Assembly (NCBI RefSeq): GCF_026240945.1
Contig: NZ_JAPFPY010000007.1
Location: forward strand, 121,848 to 185,847
Reading direction: 5' to 3'
Length of the DNA: 64,000 bases
From: Mycolicibacterium sp. J2
Lineage (GTDB): Bacteria > Actinomycetota > Actinomycetes > Mycobacteriales > Mycobacteriaceae
A program made the translations under genes and the position numbers. Within the stretch, counting starts at the first letter, position 1; each line of letters starts with the position of its first letter. This document shows, in pieces, positions 49,586-59,580 of this stretch. The notes beneath the pieces were generated by a model. That model was not told the origin of the DNA, made no database searches, and saw only the letters and a program-made list of their open reading frames with translations.

Positions 49586-50928
49586 GAGTCTCCCAGCAGG
49601 TTTGCGATCGCTGCGTGCAATTCCGCGGCCACATCGACGCGGACGTGCTTGCGGTCGGCGACCACCACCGCACCGTCGACCACCACGTCGGTGACATCGG
49701 CGGCCGACGCGGCGAACACGACCGTTTCCGCGGTGGCACCGCCACCGGCCGTGCGCACCGAATGCAGTTCCACCGCAACCAGATCGGCGCGTGCTCCGAC
49801 CTGCAGGACGCCCGCATCGGACCAGCCGATCGCATGGTGGCCGTCGCTGGTGGCGGCACGCAACAAGGCGGGGGCGCCGATGATGCCGCGCTCCTGCCGG
49901 GCCAGTCGCTCATCGAGCTCGACGGCACGAGCCTCTTCGAACATGTCGATGACGGCATGGCTGTCGGAACCCAGGCTGAACGGCCCAGGCATCGCGAGTA
50001 GGGCCGGCGCGGGGCCGATCCCGTCACCGAGATCCCGCTCGGTGGTAGGGCAGAAACAGACACCGGTCGCCGAGACACTCATGTCGGTGATGTCATCGGC
50101 CGTCAGGTGAGTGGCATGAACCGCGGTGGTCCGCGGGCCCAGCGCACCGGCATCGCGCAGGACCGCGGTCGGGGTGCGACCGTGCACGGCCAGGCATTGC
50201 TCGATCTCGGCGCGCTGCTCGGAGGAGTGCACGTGCAGCGGAGCCTGGTGCATCGATGCCCACTCCACCACATCGGGCATCTGGCCGACCGGGACGCCGC
50301 GCACCGAATGCAGTGCTGCACCGACAAGAACACCCGGCCGCGAACGGGTTTGGTCGTACAGCGTTTCGACCCGGTCGGCCCACTCGGCAGCACTGCCGTC
50401 GCCGAACCTCCGCTGGGGTCCGTCGTGCAACGGGGCGCCGTCCGGTGCGGAACTCAGATAGCAGGTGTCGAGCAGGGTCAGCCGCACCCCCGCGTCGGCG
50501 GCCCCCTCGATCAGCGCGTGTCCCATCACGTTGGGGTCGCCGTAGCGCCGCCCGCCGGTGTCGTGATGCAGGTAGTGGAACTCCCCCACCGCGGTGACAC
50601 CGGCCAGCGCCATCTCGGCGTAGACGGCACGCGCGAGCGCCCGGTACCGGTCGGGGTCCAAGCGGTCCGCCACTTGGTACATGAGGTCACGCCACGTCCA
50701 GAACGATCCACGGTCGCGTTGGGTGCGCGACCGCAGTGCGCGGTGGAAGGCATGCGAATGGGCGTTGGCCATGCCGGGAATCACCAAGCCGGACAACCGT
50801 TTCGCTCCGACCGGGGCCGGCTCGCCCGCCACGATCGTGGTGATCCGCCCGTCCTGCACCGTGATGAGCACGCCTGGCTGCACCGCGTGGTCCAGCCAGG
50901 CGTACTCACACCACCAGGTGGACGTCAC
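49582..50928 (-). CDS. hutF: Formimidoylglutamate deiminase HutF
   Basis: This 448-residue amidohydrolase has [12 protein letters not shown] (about 55-66, metal His pair), HVHSSEQ, HATHL and [11 protein letters not shown] (metal Asp). It deiminates N-formimino-glutamate to N-formylglutamate and ammonia, so this pathway is the five-step type rather than the HutG-formiminoglutamase type. Both neighbours overlap it by four bases. N-formylglutamate must then be hydrolysed; the upstream M20 enzyme is the only candidate in the cluster. Confidence 0.92.
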   Translation of the reverse strand: MTSTWWCEYAWLDHAVQPGVLITVQDGRITTIVAGEPAPVGAKRLSGLVIPGMANAHSHAFHRALRSRTQRDRGSFWTWRDLMYQVADRLDPDRYRALARAVYAEMALAGVTAVGEFHYLHHDTGGRRYGDPNVMGHALIEGAADAGVRLTLLDTCYLSSAPDGAPLHDGPQRRFGDGSAAEWADRVETLYDQTRSRPGVLVGAALHSVRGVPVGQMPDVVEWASMHQAPLHVHSSEQRAEIEQCLAVHGRTPTAVLRDAGALGPRTTAVHATHLTADDITDMSVSATGVCFCPTTERDLGDGIGPAPALLAMPGPFSLGSDSHAVIDMFEEARAVELDERLARQERGIIGAPALLRAATSDGHHAIGWSDAGVLQVGARADLVAVELHSVRTAGGGATAETVVFAASAADVTDVVVDGAVVVADRKHVRVDVAAELHAAIANLLGDS

Positions 50929-52163
50929 CGGGTGACCCAGTCGGCCATCACGTCGGCGAGGGCGACCGCGCCGCGGTTGCAGTCGGCCGGTTCGGCGTAC
51001 TCGGCGGGCGAATGCGACACACCGGTCGGGTTCCGGACGAACAGCATGGCCGTGGGCACCAGGGCGGACAGGATGCCGGCATCATGGCCGGCCGCCGTCG
51101 GCAGCACCGGGATATCACCCAGGTGCCGCAGCGCTGTGGTCAGCCGGGCGCGCGGCCCCTCCGGGAATTCGACGATCGGCGTGATCGATTCGGCGATCAC
51201 GTCCAGGGTCACCGACTCACGGGTGGCGTGCCGCTGCGCTTCCACTGAGATGGCCTCGACCAACGCGCCCAGGGTGGTCTCATCGGCGGCCCTGGCATCC
51301 AGCCACGCACGGATCTGCGACGGGATCGCGTTGGCCCCGTTGGGGGCAACGATAACCTTGCCGAAGGTGGCCACCGCCTGGTGGGCGGCGGCCTGCTCAC
51401 GCGCGGTGTGCACCGAGGACGCGAACGCCAGCATCGGGTCACGCCGATCGATCAGCCGGGTGGCACCGGCGTGGTTGGCCTCACCGTCGAAGGTGAACTC
51501 CCACCGGCCGTGCGGCCAGATCGACGAGGCCACCGCGATCGGGGCGTCGACCAGATCCAGCGCCCGGCCCTGCTCCACATGCAGCTCGACGAACACGCCC
51601 ACCCGCTCGGCCAGCCGGGGATCCGGGCCCAGGTGCGCAGGATCGCGACCCACCCGGGTCAGGGCCTCCGCCAACGTGATTCCGTCGATATCACGCAGAC
51701 CTCGGGCCCGCTCGGCGCTCAGCGCGCCGGTGGACAGCTGCGATCCCACACACGCCACGCCGAACCGGGCGCCTTCCTCATCCGAGAAGGCCGCCACCCC
51801 GACCGGGATGGCCGGCACCACACCGCGCTCGCGCACGATATCGATCGCGGCGAATGCCGACACGATGCCGAGCGGCCCGTCGAACGCCCCACCGTCGGGC
51901 ACCGAATCCAGGTGTGAGCCGGTCACGAACGCGTCGCGCGGGTCACCGGACCACCCCGGCGGCAGCCACCAGGCCCACAGGTTCCCGTTGCGGTCGGCCT
52001 CGACATCCATGCCGCGCCGCGCGGCCTCGCCGGTGAACCACTCCCGCAGGGTCAGATCGGCGTCGGTCCACGCGAACCGGCGATAGCCGCCGTTGACGGG
52101 GTTGCGGCCGACCTCGAGGATGGCCGGCCACAGCGTGTCGAACGAGGTGCCAGACGATGTCAC
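50925..52163 (-). CDS. M20-family (allantoate amidohydrolase-like) hydrolase, putative N-formylglutamate deformylase
   Basis: This 412-residue binuclear-zinc amidohydrolase of the N-carbamoyl-amino-acid hydrolase family has the metal ligands in GSHLDSV (His, Asp), FSDEEG (Glu), ELHVEQG (His) and GVSHSPAEY (His). The family hydrolyses N-carbamoyl or N-acyl amino acids. Because no HutG is present and HutF makes N-formylglutamate, I infer that it removes the formyl group to give glutamate. The GTG at 52163 is chosen: it overlaps the hutU stop (GTGA) and has GGGAG six bases upstream; a GTG at 52175 is the alternative. Confidence 0.8.
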   Translation of the reverse strand: MTSSGTSFDTLWPAILEVGRNPVNGGYRRFAWTDADLTLREWFTGEAARRGMDVEADRNGNLWAWWLPPGWSGDPRDAFVTGSHLDSVPDGGAFDGPLGIVSAFAAIDIVRERGVVPAIPVGVAAFSDEEGARFGVACVGSQLSTGALSAERARGLRDIDGITLAEALTRVGRDPAHLGPDPRLAERVGVFVELHVEQGRALDLVDAPIAVASSIWPHGRWEFTFDGEANHAGATRLIDRRDPMLAFASSVHTAREQAAAHQAVATFGKVIVAPNGANAIPSQIRAWLDARAADETTLGALVEAISVEAQRHATRESVTLDVIAESITPIVEFPEGPRARLTTALRHLGDIPVLPTAAGHDAGILSALVPTAMLFVRNPTGVSHSPAEYAEPADCNRGAVALADVMADWVTR

Positions 52164-53854
52164 GCGTTCTCCCACATCGGAATACGCACACCCCGTTCAC
52201 GTGCGATATCGGCGGCGTGCTCGTAGCCGGCGTCGACGTGCCTGATGACACCCATTCCCGGATCGTTGGTGAGCACCCGCTCGAGCTTCTGCGCGGCCAG
52301 CTGGGTGCCGTCGGCCACACATACCTGCCCGGCGTGGATCGAGCGCCCGATGCCCACGCCACCACCGTGGTGGATGGATACCCACGAGGCGCCGGACGCG
52401 GTGTTGACCAAGGCGTTCAGCAGCGGCCAGTCGGCGATGGCGTCGGAACCGTCGAGCATCGATTCGGTCTCGCGGTACGGCGATGCGACCGATCCCGAGT
52501 CCAAGTGATCGCGGCCGATGACCAGGGGTGCGGACAGCTCACCGGAGGCCACCATCTCGTTGAACCGCAACCCCGCCCGATGGCGTTCGCCGTAGCCGAG
52601 CCAGCAGATCCGGGCGGGCAGACCCTCGAACGCCACCTTCTCACCGGCCATGGTGATCCAGCGCCGCAGATGGGCGTTGTCGGGGAACAACTCCAGAATC
52701 GCCCGGTCGGTCGCGGCGATATCGGCGGGGTCGCCGGACAGCGCGGCCCAGCGGAACGGTCCCAGGCCCTCCTCGAACTGCGGGCGGATGTAGGCCGGGA
52801 CGAATCCGGGGAAGGCGAAGGCACGGTCGTAGCCGGCCTTGCGGGCCTCGTCGCGGATCGAGTTGCCGTAGTCGAATACCTCGGCGCCCTTGTCCATGAA
52901 CCCGACCATGGCCGCGACATGTTTGGCCATCGACTGCTCGGCCTGTTCGGTGAAGTAGGCGGGGTCCTTGTCCGCCATCTGCTTCATGTCCTCGAAGTCG
53001 ATACCCAGTGGCAGGTAGGACAGCGGGTCGTGCGCGGAGGTCTGGTCGGTGACGATATCGATGGGCGCGTCGCGTTCCAGCAGTTCGGGGAACACCGCCG
53101 CCGCGTTGCCCACCAAGCCGATGGACAACGGCCGCTTGGCATCCCGGGCTTCGATCGCCATCGCCAGGGCTTCGTCGATATCGGCGGCTTTGGTGTCCAG
53201 GTAGCGGTGGGCGATACGCCGGTCGATCCGGCTCTCGTCGCAGTCGACGCAGATTGCCACACCCTCGTTCATGGTGACCGCCAGCGGCTGGGCGCCACCC
53301 ATGCCACCCACCCCGGCCGTCAGCGTGATGGTGCCGGCCAGGGTTCCACCGCTGTGCTCATAGCGGCCAGAGGCCGCGAACTTGCGGGCCACCGCACCGA
53401 AGGTCTCGAAGGTGCCCTGCAGGATGCCCTGGGTGCCGATGTAGATCCACGAACCGGCCGTCATCTGGCCGTACATCATCAATCCCTCGGCTTCCAGCTT
53501 GCGGAACTGTTCCCAGGTGGCCCAGTCGCCGACCAGGTTCGAGTTCGCCAGCAACACCCTCGGCGCCCAGACGTTGGTCCGGAACACGCCGACCGGTTTG
53601 CCGGATTGGATGAGCATGGTCTCGTCATCGGCCAGCGAGCGCAGTGTGTGCACGATGGCGTCGAAGGCTTCCCAGCTGCGCGCCGCGCGGCCGGTGCCGC
53701 CGTAGACGACGAGGTCCTCGGGATGCTCGGCCACCTCGGGGTCGAGATTGTTCATCAACATGCGCAGGGCGGCTTCCTGCTGCCAACCGCGACAGGATAT
53801 TTCGGTGCCGCGCGGGGCGCGGACGGGGCGGGGTCCGGTCACGGAATGGGGCAT
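52160..53854 (-). CDS. hutU: Urocanate hydratase HutU
   Basis: This 564-residue urocanase adds water to urocanate, giving imidazolone propionate, with tightly bound NAD+. The signature regions are [20 protein letters not shown] with [13 protein letters not shown], the DQTSAHDPL segment, and [16 protein letters not shown] with the active-site region near the C-terminus. ATG 53854 has AAGGAAC upstream; the frame is open further 5' without homology. It follows the ABC transporter genes by 26 bases in the same operon. Confidence 0.95.
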   Translation of the reverse strand: MPHSVTGPRPVRAPRGTEISCRGWQQEAALRMLMNNLDPEVAEHPEDLVVYGGTGRAARSWEAFDAIVHTLRSLADDETMLIQSGKPVGVFRTNVWAPRVLLANSNLVGDWATWEQFRKLEAEGLMMYGQMTAGSWIYIGTQGILQGTFETFGAVARKFAASGRYEHSGGTLAGTITLTAGVGGMGGAQPLAVTMNEGVAICVDCDESRIDRRIAHRYLDTKAADIDEALAMAIEARDAKRPLSIGLVGNAAAVFPELLERDAPIDIVTDQTSAHDPLSYLPLGIDFEDMKQMADKDPAYFTEQAEQSMAKHVAAMVGFMDKGAEVFDYGNSIRDEARKAGYDRAFAFPGFVPAYIRPQFEEGLGPFRWAALSGDPADIAATDRAILELFPDNAHLRRWITMAGEKVAFEGLPARICWLGYGERHRAGLRFNEMVASGELSAPLVIGRDHLDSGSVASPYRETESMLDGSDAIADWPLLNALVNTASGASWVSIHHGGGVGIGRSIHAGQVCVADGTQLAAQKLERVLTNDPGMGVIRHVDAGYEHAADIARERGVRIPMWENA

Positions 53855-53880
53855 GAGAGTTCCTTTGCCGAGAGAGTCGT

Positions 53881-54804
53881 TCACTGTGCGCTGATGCCGG
53901 CGCCGGCCAGCCACTTCTTGGCGATATCGGAGAGGTTGGCGCCCGTGGCCGCCTCGGCGTTCATCGAGATGAGGTCATCGGTAGTGAGTTTCGCCGATAC
54001 CGCGTCCAAGGTCTTGGTCACGGTGTCGTTCTGCTTACCCGCCTTGATGAGCGGCACCACGTTCTCCGCGGCGAACAGATTCTTGTCGTCCTCCAGGGCG
54101 ACAAGGTGATTCGTCTTCAGCCCGGGGTCGGTGCTGAACAGGTCACCGGCCTGGATCTGACCGTTGGTCAGGGCCGTCATGGTCAGTGTTCCGCCCGCGT
54201 CCAAGCTGACGAAGTCCTTGAAGTTCAGTCCATACACGTCACGCAGCCCGACCACGCCCTGCTGGCGGGTCTTCCATTCGGCCGGTCCACCCAGGACCAG
54301 CTCACCGGCGACCGGCGCGAGATCGGAGATGGTCTTCAGCTTGTATTTGTCCGCGGTGGCCTGCGTAACGGCGACGACGTCCTTGTCCTCGGCGTCGGAC
54401 GGGGTCAGCATGGTGATGCCGGCGGGCAGCTTGGACTTGAGTTCGGAGGTGACGGTGTCCTTGGTGGCCGCGGTGGATTTGGGGTCCAGGTAGCTCAGCA
54501 GCGCTCCCGAGTACTCCGGGACCAGGTCGATGGATCCATCCTTGAGCGCCTGGATGTACACCTCGCGACTGCCGATGTTGAACTGCTCCTTCACACTGAC
54601 ACCCTTGGCCTGCAACGCCTGTGAGTAGATGCTGGCGATGAGCTGGCTCTCGGTGAAATCGGCGGACCCGACGATGATCTGCGAGCCGGCAGATCCGGTG
54701 TTGTTCCCGCCGCCGGAGAGCGGGTCGCCCCCGCCGCCTCCGCATGCGCTGAGCGCGAGCGCTGCGGTGGTGGCGATGATCGACAGGATGCTGCGCTTGT
54801 TCAT
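53881..54804 (-). CDS. QAT-type ABC transporter substrate-binding lipoprotein (OpuAC/ProX-like)
   Basis: This 307-residue lipoprotein has the lipobox LALSAC (Cys21) and a PF04069 fold: [20 protein letters not shown], then [13 protein letters not shown], then [11 protein letters not shown]. The family binds quaternary amines (glycine betaine, choline, carnitine), and relatives bind histidine (HutX of Sinorhizobium) and ergothioneine (EgtU). The location upstream of hutU points to histidine or a methylated histidine as ligand. The ATG overlaps the upstream permease stop by four bases. Aromatic residues in PEYSG and AEWK are candidates for the ligand cage. Confidence 0.85.
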   Translation of the reverse strand: MNKRSILSIIATTAALALSACGGGGGDPLSGGGNNTGSAGSQIIVGSADFTESQLIASIYSQALQAKGVSVKEQFNIGSREVYIQALKDGSIDLVPEYSGALLSYLDPKSTAATKDTVTSELKSKLPAGITMLTPSDAEDKDVVAVTQATADKYKLKTISDLAPVAGELVLGGPAEWKTRQQGVVGLRDVYGLNFKDFVSLDAGGTLTMTALTNGQIQAGDLFSTDPGLKTNHLVALEDDKNLFAAENVVPLIKAGKQNDTVTKTLDAVSAKLTTDDLISMNAEAATGANLSDIAKKWLAGAGISAQ

Positions 54805-55538
54805 GATGCTCTCTCCAAGGTGACTGTGGTTACTGAGGTTTCGACGGGGGACGTGGATTCGGTGGCCGCTCGGCGCAGACCGGGCGAGATGACGAGCCGG
54901 CCGATCCAGGCGAAGGTGAATTCGAGCACGATGGCAAGCAGGGCGACCAGGATCGCACCACCGGCCATCTCGCTGAAGCTGGCCGTCGCCCGACCGTCCA
55001 GGATGAACCTGCCAAGGCCCTGCAGACCGAGATACGCCGCGATGGTGGCCGTCGAAACGATCTGCAGGGTGGCGCTTCTGACGCCGGACAGCATCAGCGG
55101 CAACGCGCACGGCAACTGCACGCGCAGCAGGATCTGGGTTCTGGTGAAGCCCATACCGCGAGCGGCGTCCACCGCATGCGGATCGGCGCCCTGGATGCCG
55201 GCGTACGTTCCGGTAAGGATCGGCGGGACGGCCAGCAGCACCAGCACGACGATGGTGGGCAGGATGTACACCAGTTTGCCGGCCACCACCGGTGAGATGA
55301 TCAGGAACAGCAGCACCAACAGGCCGAGGGAGGGCAACGCGCGCAGAGCATTCGCGAGCCCGGCCACCACCGCTTCGCCGCGGCCGGTGTAGCCGATCAT
55401 GACGCCGAGCGGAACCGCGATGGCCAGTGCCACCAGCAGCGCCGCGGCCGAGTACAGCAGGTGGTAGCCGATCTGCATCGGGATGCCGCCCGCTCCGGTC
55501 CAGTTGGCCGGATCGGTGAACCAGCCGATGATGTTCAT
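54801..55538 (-). CDS. QAT-type ABC transporter permease
   Basis: This 245-residue BPD-type inner-membrane permease has about six helices. The ATPase-contact loop is DAARGMGFTRTQILLRVQLPCALP, which has the EAA-loop pattern, and NALRALPSLGLLVL is typical of OpuCB/ProW. It pairs with the second permease and overlaps both neighbours by four bases (55535-55538 and 54801-54804). Confidence 0.88.
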   Translation of the reverse strand: MNIIGWFTDPANWTGAGGIPMQIGYHLLYSAAALLVALAIAVPLGVMIGYTGRGEAVVAGLANALRALPSLGLLVLLFLIISPVVAGKLVYILPTIVVLVLLAVPPILTGTYAGIQGADPHAVDAARGMGFTRTQILLRVQLPCALPLMLSGVRSATLQIVSTATIAAYLGLQGLGRFILDGRATASFSEMAGGAILVALLAIVLEFTFAWIGRLVISPGLRRAATESTSPVETSVTTVTLERAS

Positions 55539-56179
55539 GACGTCACCGTCCGCTGCCGCCACGGGGTGAGCACTTTGTTCAGCCAGATGATCAGCCCGTC
55601 GAAGACGACGGCGAGCACCACGCACAGCACCACACCGGTGATCAGCGGGACGTACAGCCGTAGTTGAAAGCCCTGGGTGAAAAGCGATCCCAGTTGCGGG
55701 ATACCGAGCAGGGCGGCCATCGTGACGATGCTGACATTGGACACCACCGCCACCCGCAGCCCGGCCGCGATCACCGGTACCGCCACCGGGAGTTCCACCA
55801 GCAGCAGGCGCTGCCAGCCGCGGTAGCCCATCGCTTCGGCGGCGGCAACCGTGTCGTGCGGTACCGAACCGAGACCGTCGGCTACCACTCGGACAAGCAG
55901 CGCCAGCGTATACAAGGTCAGCGCGACAACGATATTCACCGGGTCGAGGATCTTGGTGCCGAGGATGACCGGCAGGATGATGAACAGCGCCAGGGACGGG
56001 ATGGTGTACAACAGCCCGGCGGTTCCCACGATGGCGGCGTAGCCGCGGCCCGAACGGTGCGCCCACCAGCCCAGCGGCAAAGCCAGCAGCAGCCCGAGGA
56101 CCGTCGGCACGAGGGTCAGCCAGGTGTGGCTGATGGTCAGCGAGATGATGCGGTCGATATTCGACGAGATCCAGTTCAT
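55535..56179 (-). CDS. QAT-type ABC transporter permease
   Basis: This 214-residue permease has five to six helices and the EAA loop AAAEAMGYRGWQRLLLVELPVAVPV. LLYTIPSLALFIILP is a classical OpuCD/OpuCB motif. With the neighbouring permease it would form the membrane channel of a heterodimeric importer. The overlap with the ATPase gene is ATGA (56176-56179). Confidence 0.88.
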   Translation of the reverse strand: MNWISSNIDRIISLTISHTWLTLVPTVLGLLLALPLGWWAHRSGRGYAAIVGTAGLLYTIPSLALFIILPVILGTKILDPVNIVVALTLYTLALLVRVVADGLGSVPHDTVAAAEAMGYRGWQRLLLVELPVAVPVIAAGLRVAVVSNVSIVTMAALLGIPQLGSLFTQGFQLRLYVPLITGVVLCVVLAVVFDGLIIWLNKVLTPWRQRTVTS

Positions 56180-57285
56180 GCCGGGACCGCCCTGGTGTCC
56201 TTAGCCCGGCGGATCGCGTCGATGATGTCGTGGTCGGTGGCGGTGCCGAGCAGGATCCCGGATTCGTCGGTGATGACACCGCGTCCACTCGGGCTGGACA
56301 GCGCCGCGTTGAGCAGGTCGCGCAACGGGTCACCACGGCGTGCGGTGGTGCCGCACAGGTTGACGTCGCTGTCGCGCACGGTGTCGCCGGACATCGCGGC
56401 GGTGTCGACCCAGCCGATCGGTGACCGGTGCGCGTCGACCGCCAACACCCACCGCCGCACCCCCGGTGGAATCGTCGAGATCGACTGCCCCACGACAACG
56501 GTCGGCTCCTGCTGCACGGGCAGCTGGTCGTCACCGGTGTGGAAGCCGAGCGCCCGGTAACCCCGAGCCGAGCCGACGAAGTCGGCGACGAAGGCGTCCT
56601 TGGGCGCCGCCAGCAGTTCGGCCGGCGTCGCCGCCTGTGCGAGGGTGCCGCCTTCGCGCAGCACCACCACTTGGTCGCCGAGTTTGAGCGCTTCGTCGAT
56701 ATCGTGGGTGACCATCACGATGGTCTTGGAGATGTCGGCCTGCAGGCGCAGGAATTCGTCCTGCAGTTGGTTGCGGACGATCGGATCGACGGCGCTGAAC
56801 GGCTCGTCCATCAGCAGGAACGGCGGATCTGTCGCCAGCGCTCGCGCCACGCCCACGCGTTGTTGCTGCCCGCCGGACAGCTGCCATGGGTAGCGGCGGG
56901 CGAACTTGGCGTCGAGGCCGACCCGTTCCAGCAGTTCCATTGCCGCCGAACGTGTTTCCTTCTTCCCGCCGCCGAGTAGCCGGGGCAGCGCGGCGACGTT
57001 GTCGACCACGGTGCGGTGCGGGAAGAGCCCGGCGTTCTGGATGACGTAACCGATCTTGCGCCGCAACGCCACCCGGTCCAGGGACTGGGTATCGACACCG
57101 TCGAGTGCGATGGTGCCCGACGTGGGTTCGATGAGCCGGTTGATCAGCCGCATGGAGGTCGTCTTGCCGCAGCCGGACGGGCCGACCAGCACGGTGATCT
57201 TGCCGTTGGGCGCCGTGAGCGTCAGCTTGTCGACGGCCACGGTGCCGTCCGGGTACACCTTGGAGACGGTGTCGAATGTGATCAT
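56176..57285 (-). CDS. QAT-type ABC transporter ATP-binding protein with CBS-like C-terminus
   Basis: This 369-residue ATPase has Walker A GPSGCGKT (35-42), signature LSGGQQQRVG, Walker B LLMDEPFS and the switch His in VTHDIDEAL. A C-terminal extension of about 120 residues (265-369) has CBS-like features (GVITDESGILLGTATDHDII), as in OpuA-type osmosensing or ligand-regulated ATPases. The start is ATG 57285, overlapping the iclR stop by four bases. Confidence 0.9.
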   Translation of the reverse strand: MITFDTVSKVYPDGTVAVDKLTLTAPNGKITVLVGPSGCGKTTSMRLINRLIEPTSGTIALDGVDTQSLDRVALRRKIGYVIQNAGLFPHRTVVDNVAALPRLLGGGKKETRSAAMELLERVGLDAKFARRYPWQLSGGQQQRVGVARALATDPPFLLMDEPFSAVDPIVRNQLQDEFLRLQADISKTIVMVTHDIDEALKLGDQVVVLREGGTLAQAATPAELLAAPKDAFVADFVGSARGYRALGFHTGDDQLPVQQEPTVVVGQSISTIPPGVRRWVLAVDAHRSPIGWVDTAAMSGDTVRDSDVNLCGTTARRGDPLRDLLNAALSSPSGRGVITDESGILLGTATDHDIIDAIRRAKDTRAVPA

Positions 57286-57962
57286 GACTGTCTTTCCGGG
57301 GGGCCTGATTTCGTGGGTCCGCTCAGCCGCGCGGAAACCTCCGCGGCGGCCGAGACCAGCATGTGGCCGTACCGCGCCGTTTCCGCCGCGGTCAGCCGAT
57401 AGCTCGGGATGACGAGGCTGAGCGCCCCGACGATCCGAGCCTCCGAGCGGACGGGACATGCGATGGCGGTGACATCGGTTTCCACGCCGCGCTCCACCAC
57501 CACATAGCCGTCGGCGGGGATGTCACCGCGCAGCGCGTGCCCGGCCGCCGAGCTGTCGAGGGGTACCGTCCTTCCCACCCAGTTGGCGTGCCGGACGGAG
57601 TGGGTGCCTTCGACGATGTTGAGGTAGAGCGCAGTCTGGCCGTGCCCCCGCACCGACAGATAAGCGGACTCGCCCGTGTCGGCTACCAGTGCGTCCATGG
57701 CAGGTTTGGCCAGATCGATCAGGGACTCGCTGCTCAACGCTTGGGCGCCGAGCTGGATGATCCGCCCGCCGGGCCGGTAGTTGCCGGATTCGTCCTTGCT
57801 GACGAAACCTGTCGTTTCGAGGGTCCGCAACAACCGCAGCGCGGTGCTGGGCGCCAACTCGCATTCCCGCGCGCTGTCGACGAGGTTCGTGCCGCCCGTC
57901 TCACAGACCGTCGCGAGCAGTGCCAGTGCCCGTTCGACGGTCCGCGTGGACGCTTCGGCCAC
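57282..57962 (-). CDS. IclR-family regulator of the hut/transport operon
   Basis: This 226-residue IclR protein has the winged helix-turn-helix at about 5-65 (ARECELAPSTALRLLRTLETTGF) and the effector domain after it. It is the first gene of the nine-gene operon iclR-ATPase-permease-permease-SBP-hutU-M20-hutF-hutI and is divergent from the lyase gene. Two similar palindromic elements lie in the shared promoter. GTG 57962 is chosen because GGAGAGGAGG precedes it; the much longer open frame crosses the promoter. The ligand is probably a pathway intermediate such as urocanate. Confidence 0.85.
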   Translation of the reverse strand: MAEASTRTVERALALLATVCETGGTNLVDSARECELAPSTALRLLRTLETTGFVSKDESGNYRPGGRIIQLGAQALSSESLIDLAKPAMDALVADTGESAYLSVRGHGQTALYLNIVEGTHSVRHANWVGRTVPLDSSAAGHALRGDIPADGYVVVERGVETDVTAIACPVRSEARIVGALSLVIPSYRLTAAETARYGHMLVSAAAEVSARLSGPTKSGPPERQS

Positions 57963-58035
57963 GGTGACCTCCTCTCCTGGACGTCCTGTCCTCGACACCG
58001 AAATTAGGGTCCCGACGTTTCGATCAGCACACCCC

Positions 58036-58078
58036 AGATTTCCACTAAGTAAAATCTGATTTCCATCTAGCGGAAAAT
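58036..58078. promoter_or_regulatory. Two tandem IclR-type operator candidates in the divergent promoter
   Basis: Site 1 is AGATTT (58036-58041) and AAATCT (58052-58057), containing TTTCC. Site 2 is TTTCC (58060-58064) and GGAAA (58072-58076), flanked by AT on both sides. The two share ATTTCCA at their left arms, 21 bases apart, and lie 62-102 bases upstream of the lyase ATG and 74-116 bases upstream of the iclR GTG. Confidence 0.5.
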
Positions 58079-58139
58079 TCGACCATTCGGCGATGATAGG
58101 ACCGATCGCGCGCCTGCGGTGGAGAACGAGGAGATTCCG

Positions 58140-59579
58140 ATGATTGCGCTGACCGGAGCGGGCACGATTGCCGACGTCGTGGCGCTGGCAGAACAGCGCG
58201 ATCAGGTCTGCGTCGCTCCCGCCGTGCTCGACGCGGTGACCCGGGCCCATCAACAGGCGGCAGATCTGAGCTCGCGCTTTGCCACCTACGGCCGGACCAC
58301 CGGTGTCGGAGCCAATCGCAGCACTCCGGTGGCACCCGATGACGACGACTACGGGCTGCGACTGCTGCGCAGCCACGCCGCCGACGCGGGTGAGCCGCTG
58401 GACGATCGCACGGTGCGCGCCATGCTGGCCGTCCGACTCATTCAGCTGTGCATCCCGGGAGCTGGGCTGGATCCGCACATCTTGGGTGGCCTCCAGCAGA
58501 TGCTCAACGATGACGCCCTGCCCGAACTGCGGCACTACGCGTCGATCGGAACGGGCGATCTGGCGGCGTTGGCCGGAACCGCGCTCACCTTGATGGGCGA
58601 GCGGCCCGCCACCAGACCGCTGAGCCCGATGCCCCCGTGGGGTGCCGACAGCGCACTACCGTTCATGAGCAGCAGCGCGCTGACCGTCGGCCGCAGCTGT
58701 CTGGCCGCCGACGAACTGATCCGGCTCGAACGTGCGTCGAGCGTCATCTATATGCTGAGTTTCCTTGCCCTGGAGGGCAACCCGTCGGCGTTCACTGCCG
58801 CGGCGGCACGGGCGGCGGCCGCGCCCGAAGTCGATGCGCTGGCCGACCGCTTGCGGTCGCTGTGCACCGGCGCCGGTCATCGCGATCACCGGCCGGCGCG
58901 CATCCAGGACCCCTACGGGCTCCGGGTCTACCCCGTCGCCCAGGCCAGTGTCATCGCGACGCTGAAATCTCTTGTGGGGCAGCTTGAACGGACCCTCAAC
59001 ACGGCTCAGGAGAATCCGCTTTTCGACATCGAGGGTGATCAGGTGGTGCACCACGGGGCGTTCTACCAGGCGGCGCTGTCACTGGAACTCGACGGCACCA
59101 CGTTGGCGCTGGCGTTGACCGCGCCGATCACGCACTCCCGAATCCGTATGCTCAACGATCCGGAGACCAATGGCCGCAATGCTTTTCTGGCGGTAGCCGA
59201 GGACGGCTCGTCCGGACTGATGATGGTCGAATACGTTGCCGCCGGTGCCATCGCGGAGATCCGCGCCGCCGCACAGCCCGCCTCCGTCGGGACGCTGGTG
59301 CTGTCCCGGGGCATGGAGGAGGACGCCACGTTCGCCTCCCAGAGCGCCCTTCAGCTGGAACGGTCGGTGGCCGCCTACCGGGTGTTGTTGTGCTGCGAGT
59401 TGCTCGGGGCGCTCCGGCTGTTGCGGCAGCGCGGTCTGCAGCACACGTTCACCGGTGTCGTCGGACAAGCTCTGGCCCTGGTTGCGAATCTGCCGTGGGA
59501 CGACGCCGACCGAGACCTGCGCGGTGATCTCGCCGCGGCCGAGACACTGCTGGACGATCTCGGCCGCCTCGTCCCCTAG
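58140..59579 (+). CDS. Aromatic amino acid lyase family protein without a canonical MIO triad
   Basis: This 479-residue protein of the HAL/PAL fold keeps Tyr50 (YGRTTGVG), His79 (RSHA), Tyr259 and Arg262 (QDPYGLR) and Glu394 (MEED). Where lyases have Ala-Ser-Gly, which cyclises to MIO, it has Gly137-Thr138-Gly139 (IGTGDLAAL). The Asn that supports MIO (ALINGT) is replaced by Ser near 177, and the NFHG segment is changed to VHHG. It is therefore unlikely to deaminate histidine by the MIO mechanism. Elimination of a better leaving group, such as trimethylamine from hercynine or ergothioneine, is inferred. ATG 58140 has a GAGGAG site. It is divergent from the transporter/hut operon. Confidence 0.78.
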   Translation: MIALTGAGTIADVVALAEQRDQVCVAPAVLDAVTRAHQQAADLSSRFATYGRTTGVGANRSTPVAPDDDDYGLRLLRSHAADAGEPLDDRTVRAMLAVRLIQLCIPGAGLDPHILGGLQQMLNDDALPELRHYASIGTGDLAALAGTALTLMGERPATRPLSPMPPWGADSALPFMSSSALTVGRSCLAADELIRLERASSVIYMLSFLALEGNPSAFTAAAARAAAAPEVDALADRLRSLCTGAGHRDHRPARIQDPYGLRVYPVAQASVIATLKSLVGQLERTLNTAQENPLFDIEGDQVVHHGAFYQAALSLELDGTTLALALTAPITHSRIRMLNDPETNGRNAFLAVAEDGSSGLMMVEYVAAGAIAEIRAAAQPASVGTLVLSRGMEEDATFASQSALQLERSVAAYRVLLCCELLGALRLLRQRGLQHTFTGVVGQALALVANLPWDDADRDLRGDLAAAETLLDDLGRLVP

Positions 59580-59580
59580 T

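Noticed and set aside
50107..54109. Two very long plus-strand frames (659 and 650 codons) opposite the hut genes
   Set aside because: They mirror codon positions of the M20, hutF and hutU genes; translations are Arg/Thr/Ser- or Gly/Asp/Val-rich without motifs and lack ribosome sites.
58140..59579. Annotation of this gene as a second histidine ammonia-lyase (hutH)
   Set aside because: The MIO triad and its supporting Asn are missing, and a complete hutH lies next to it.
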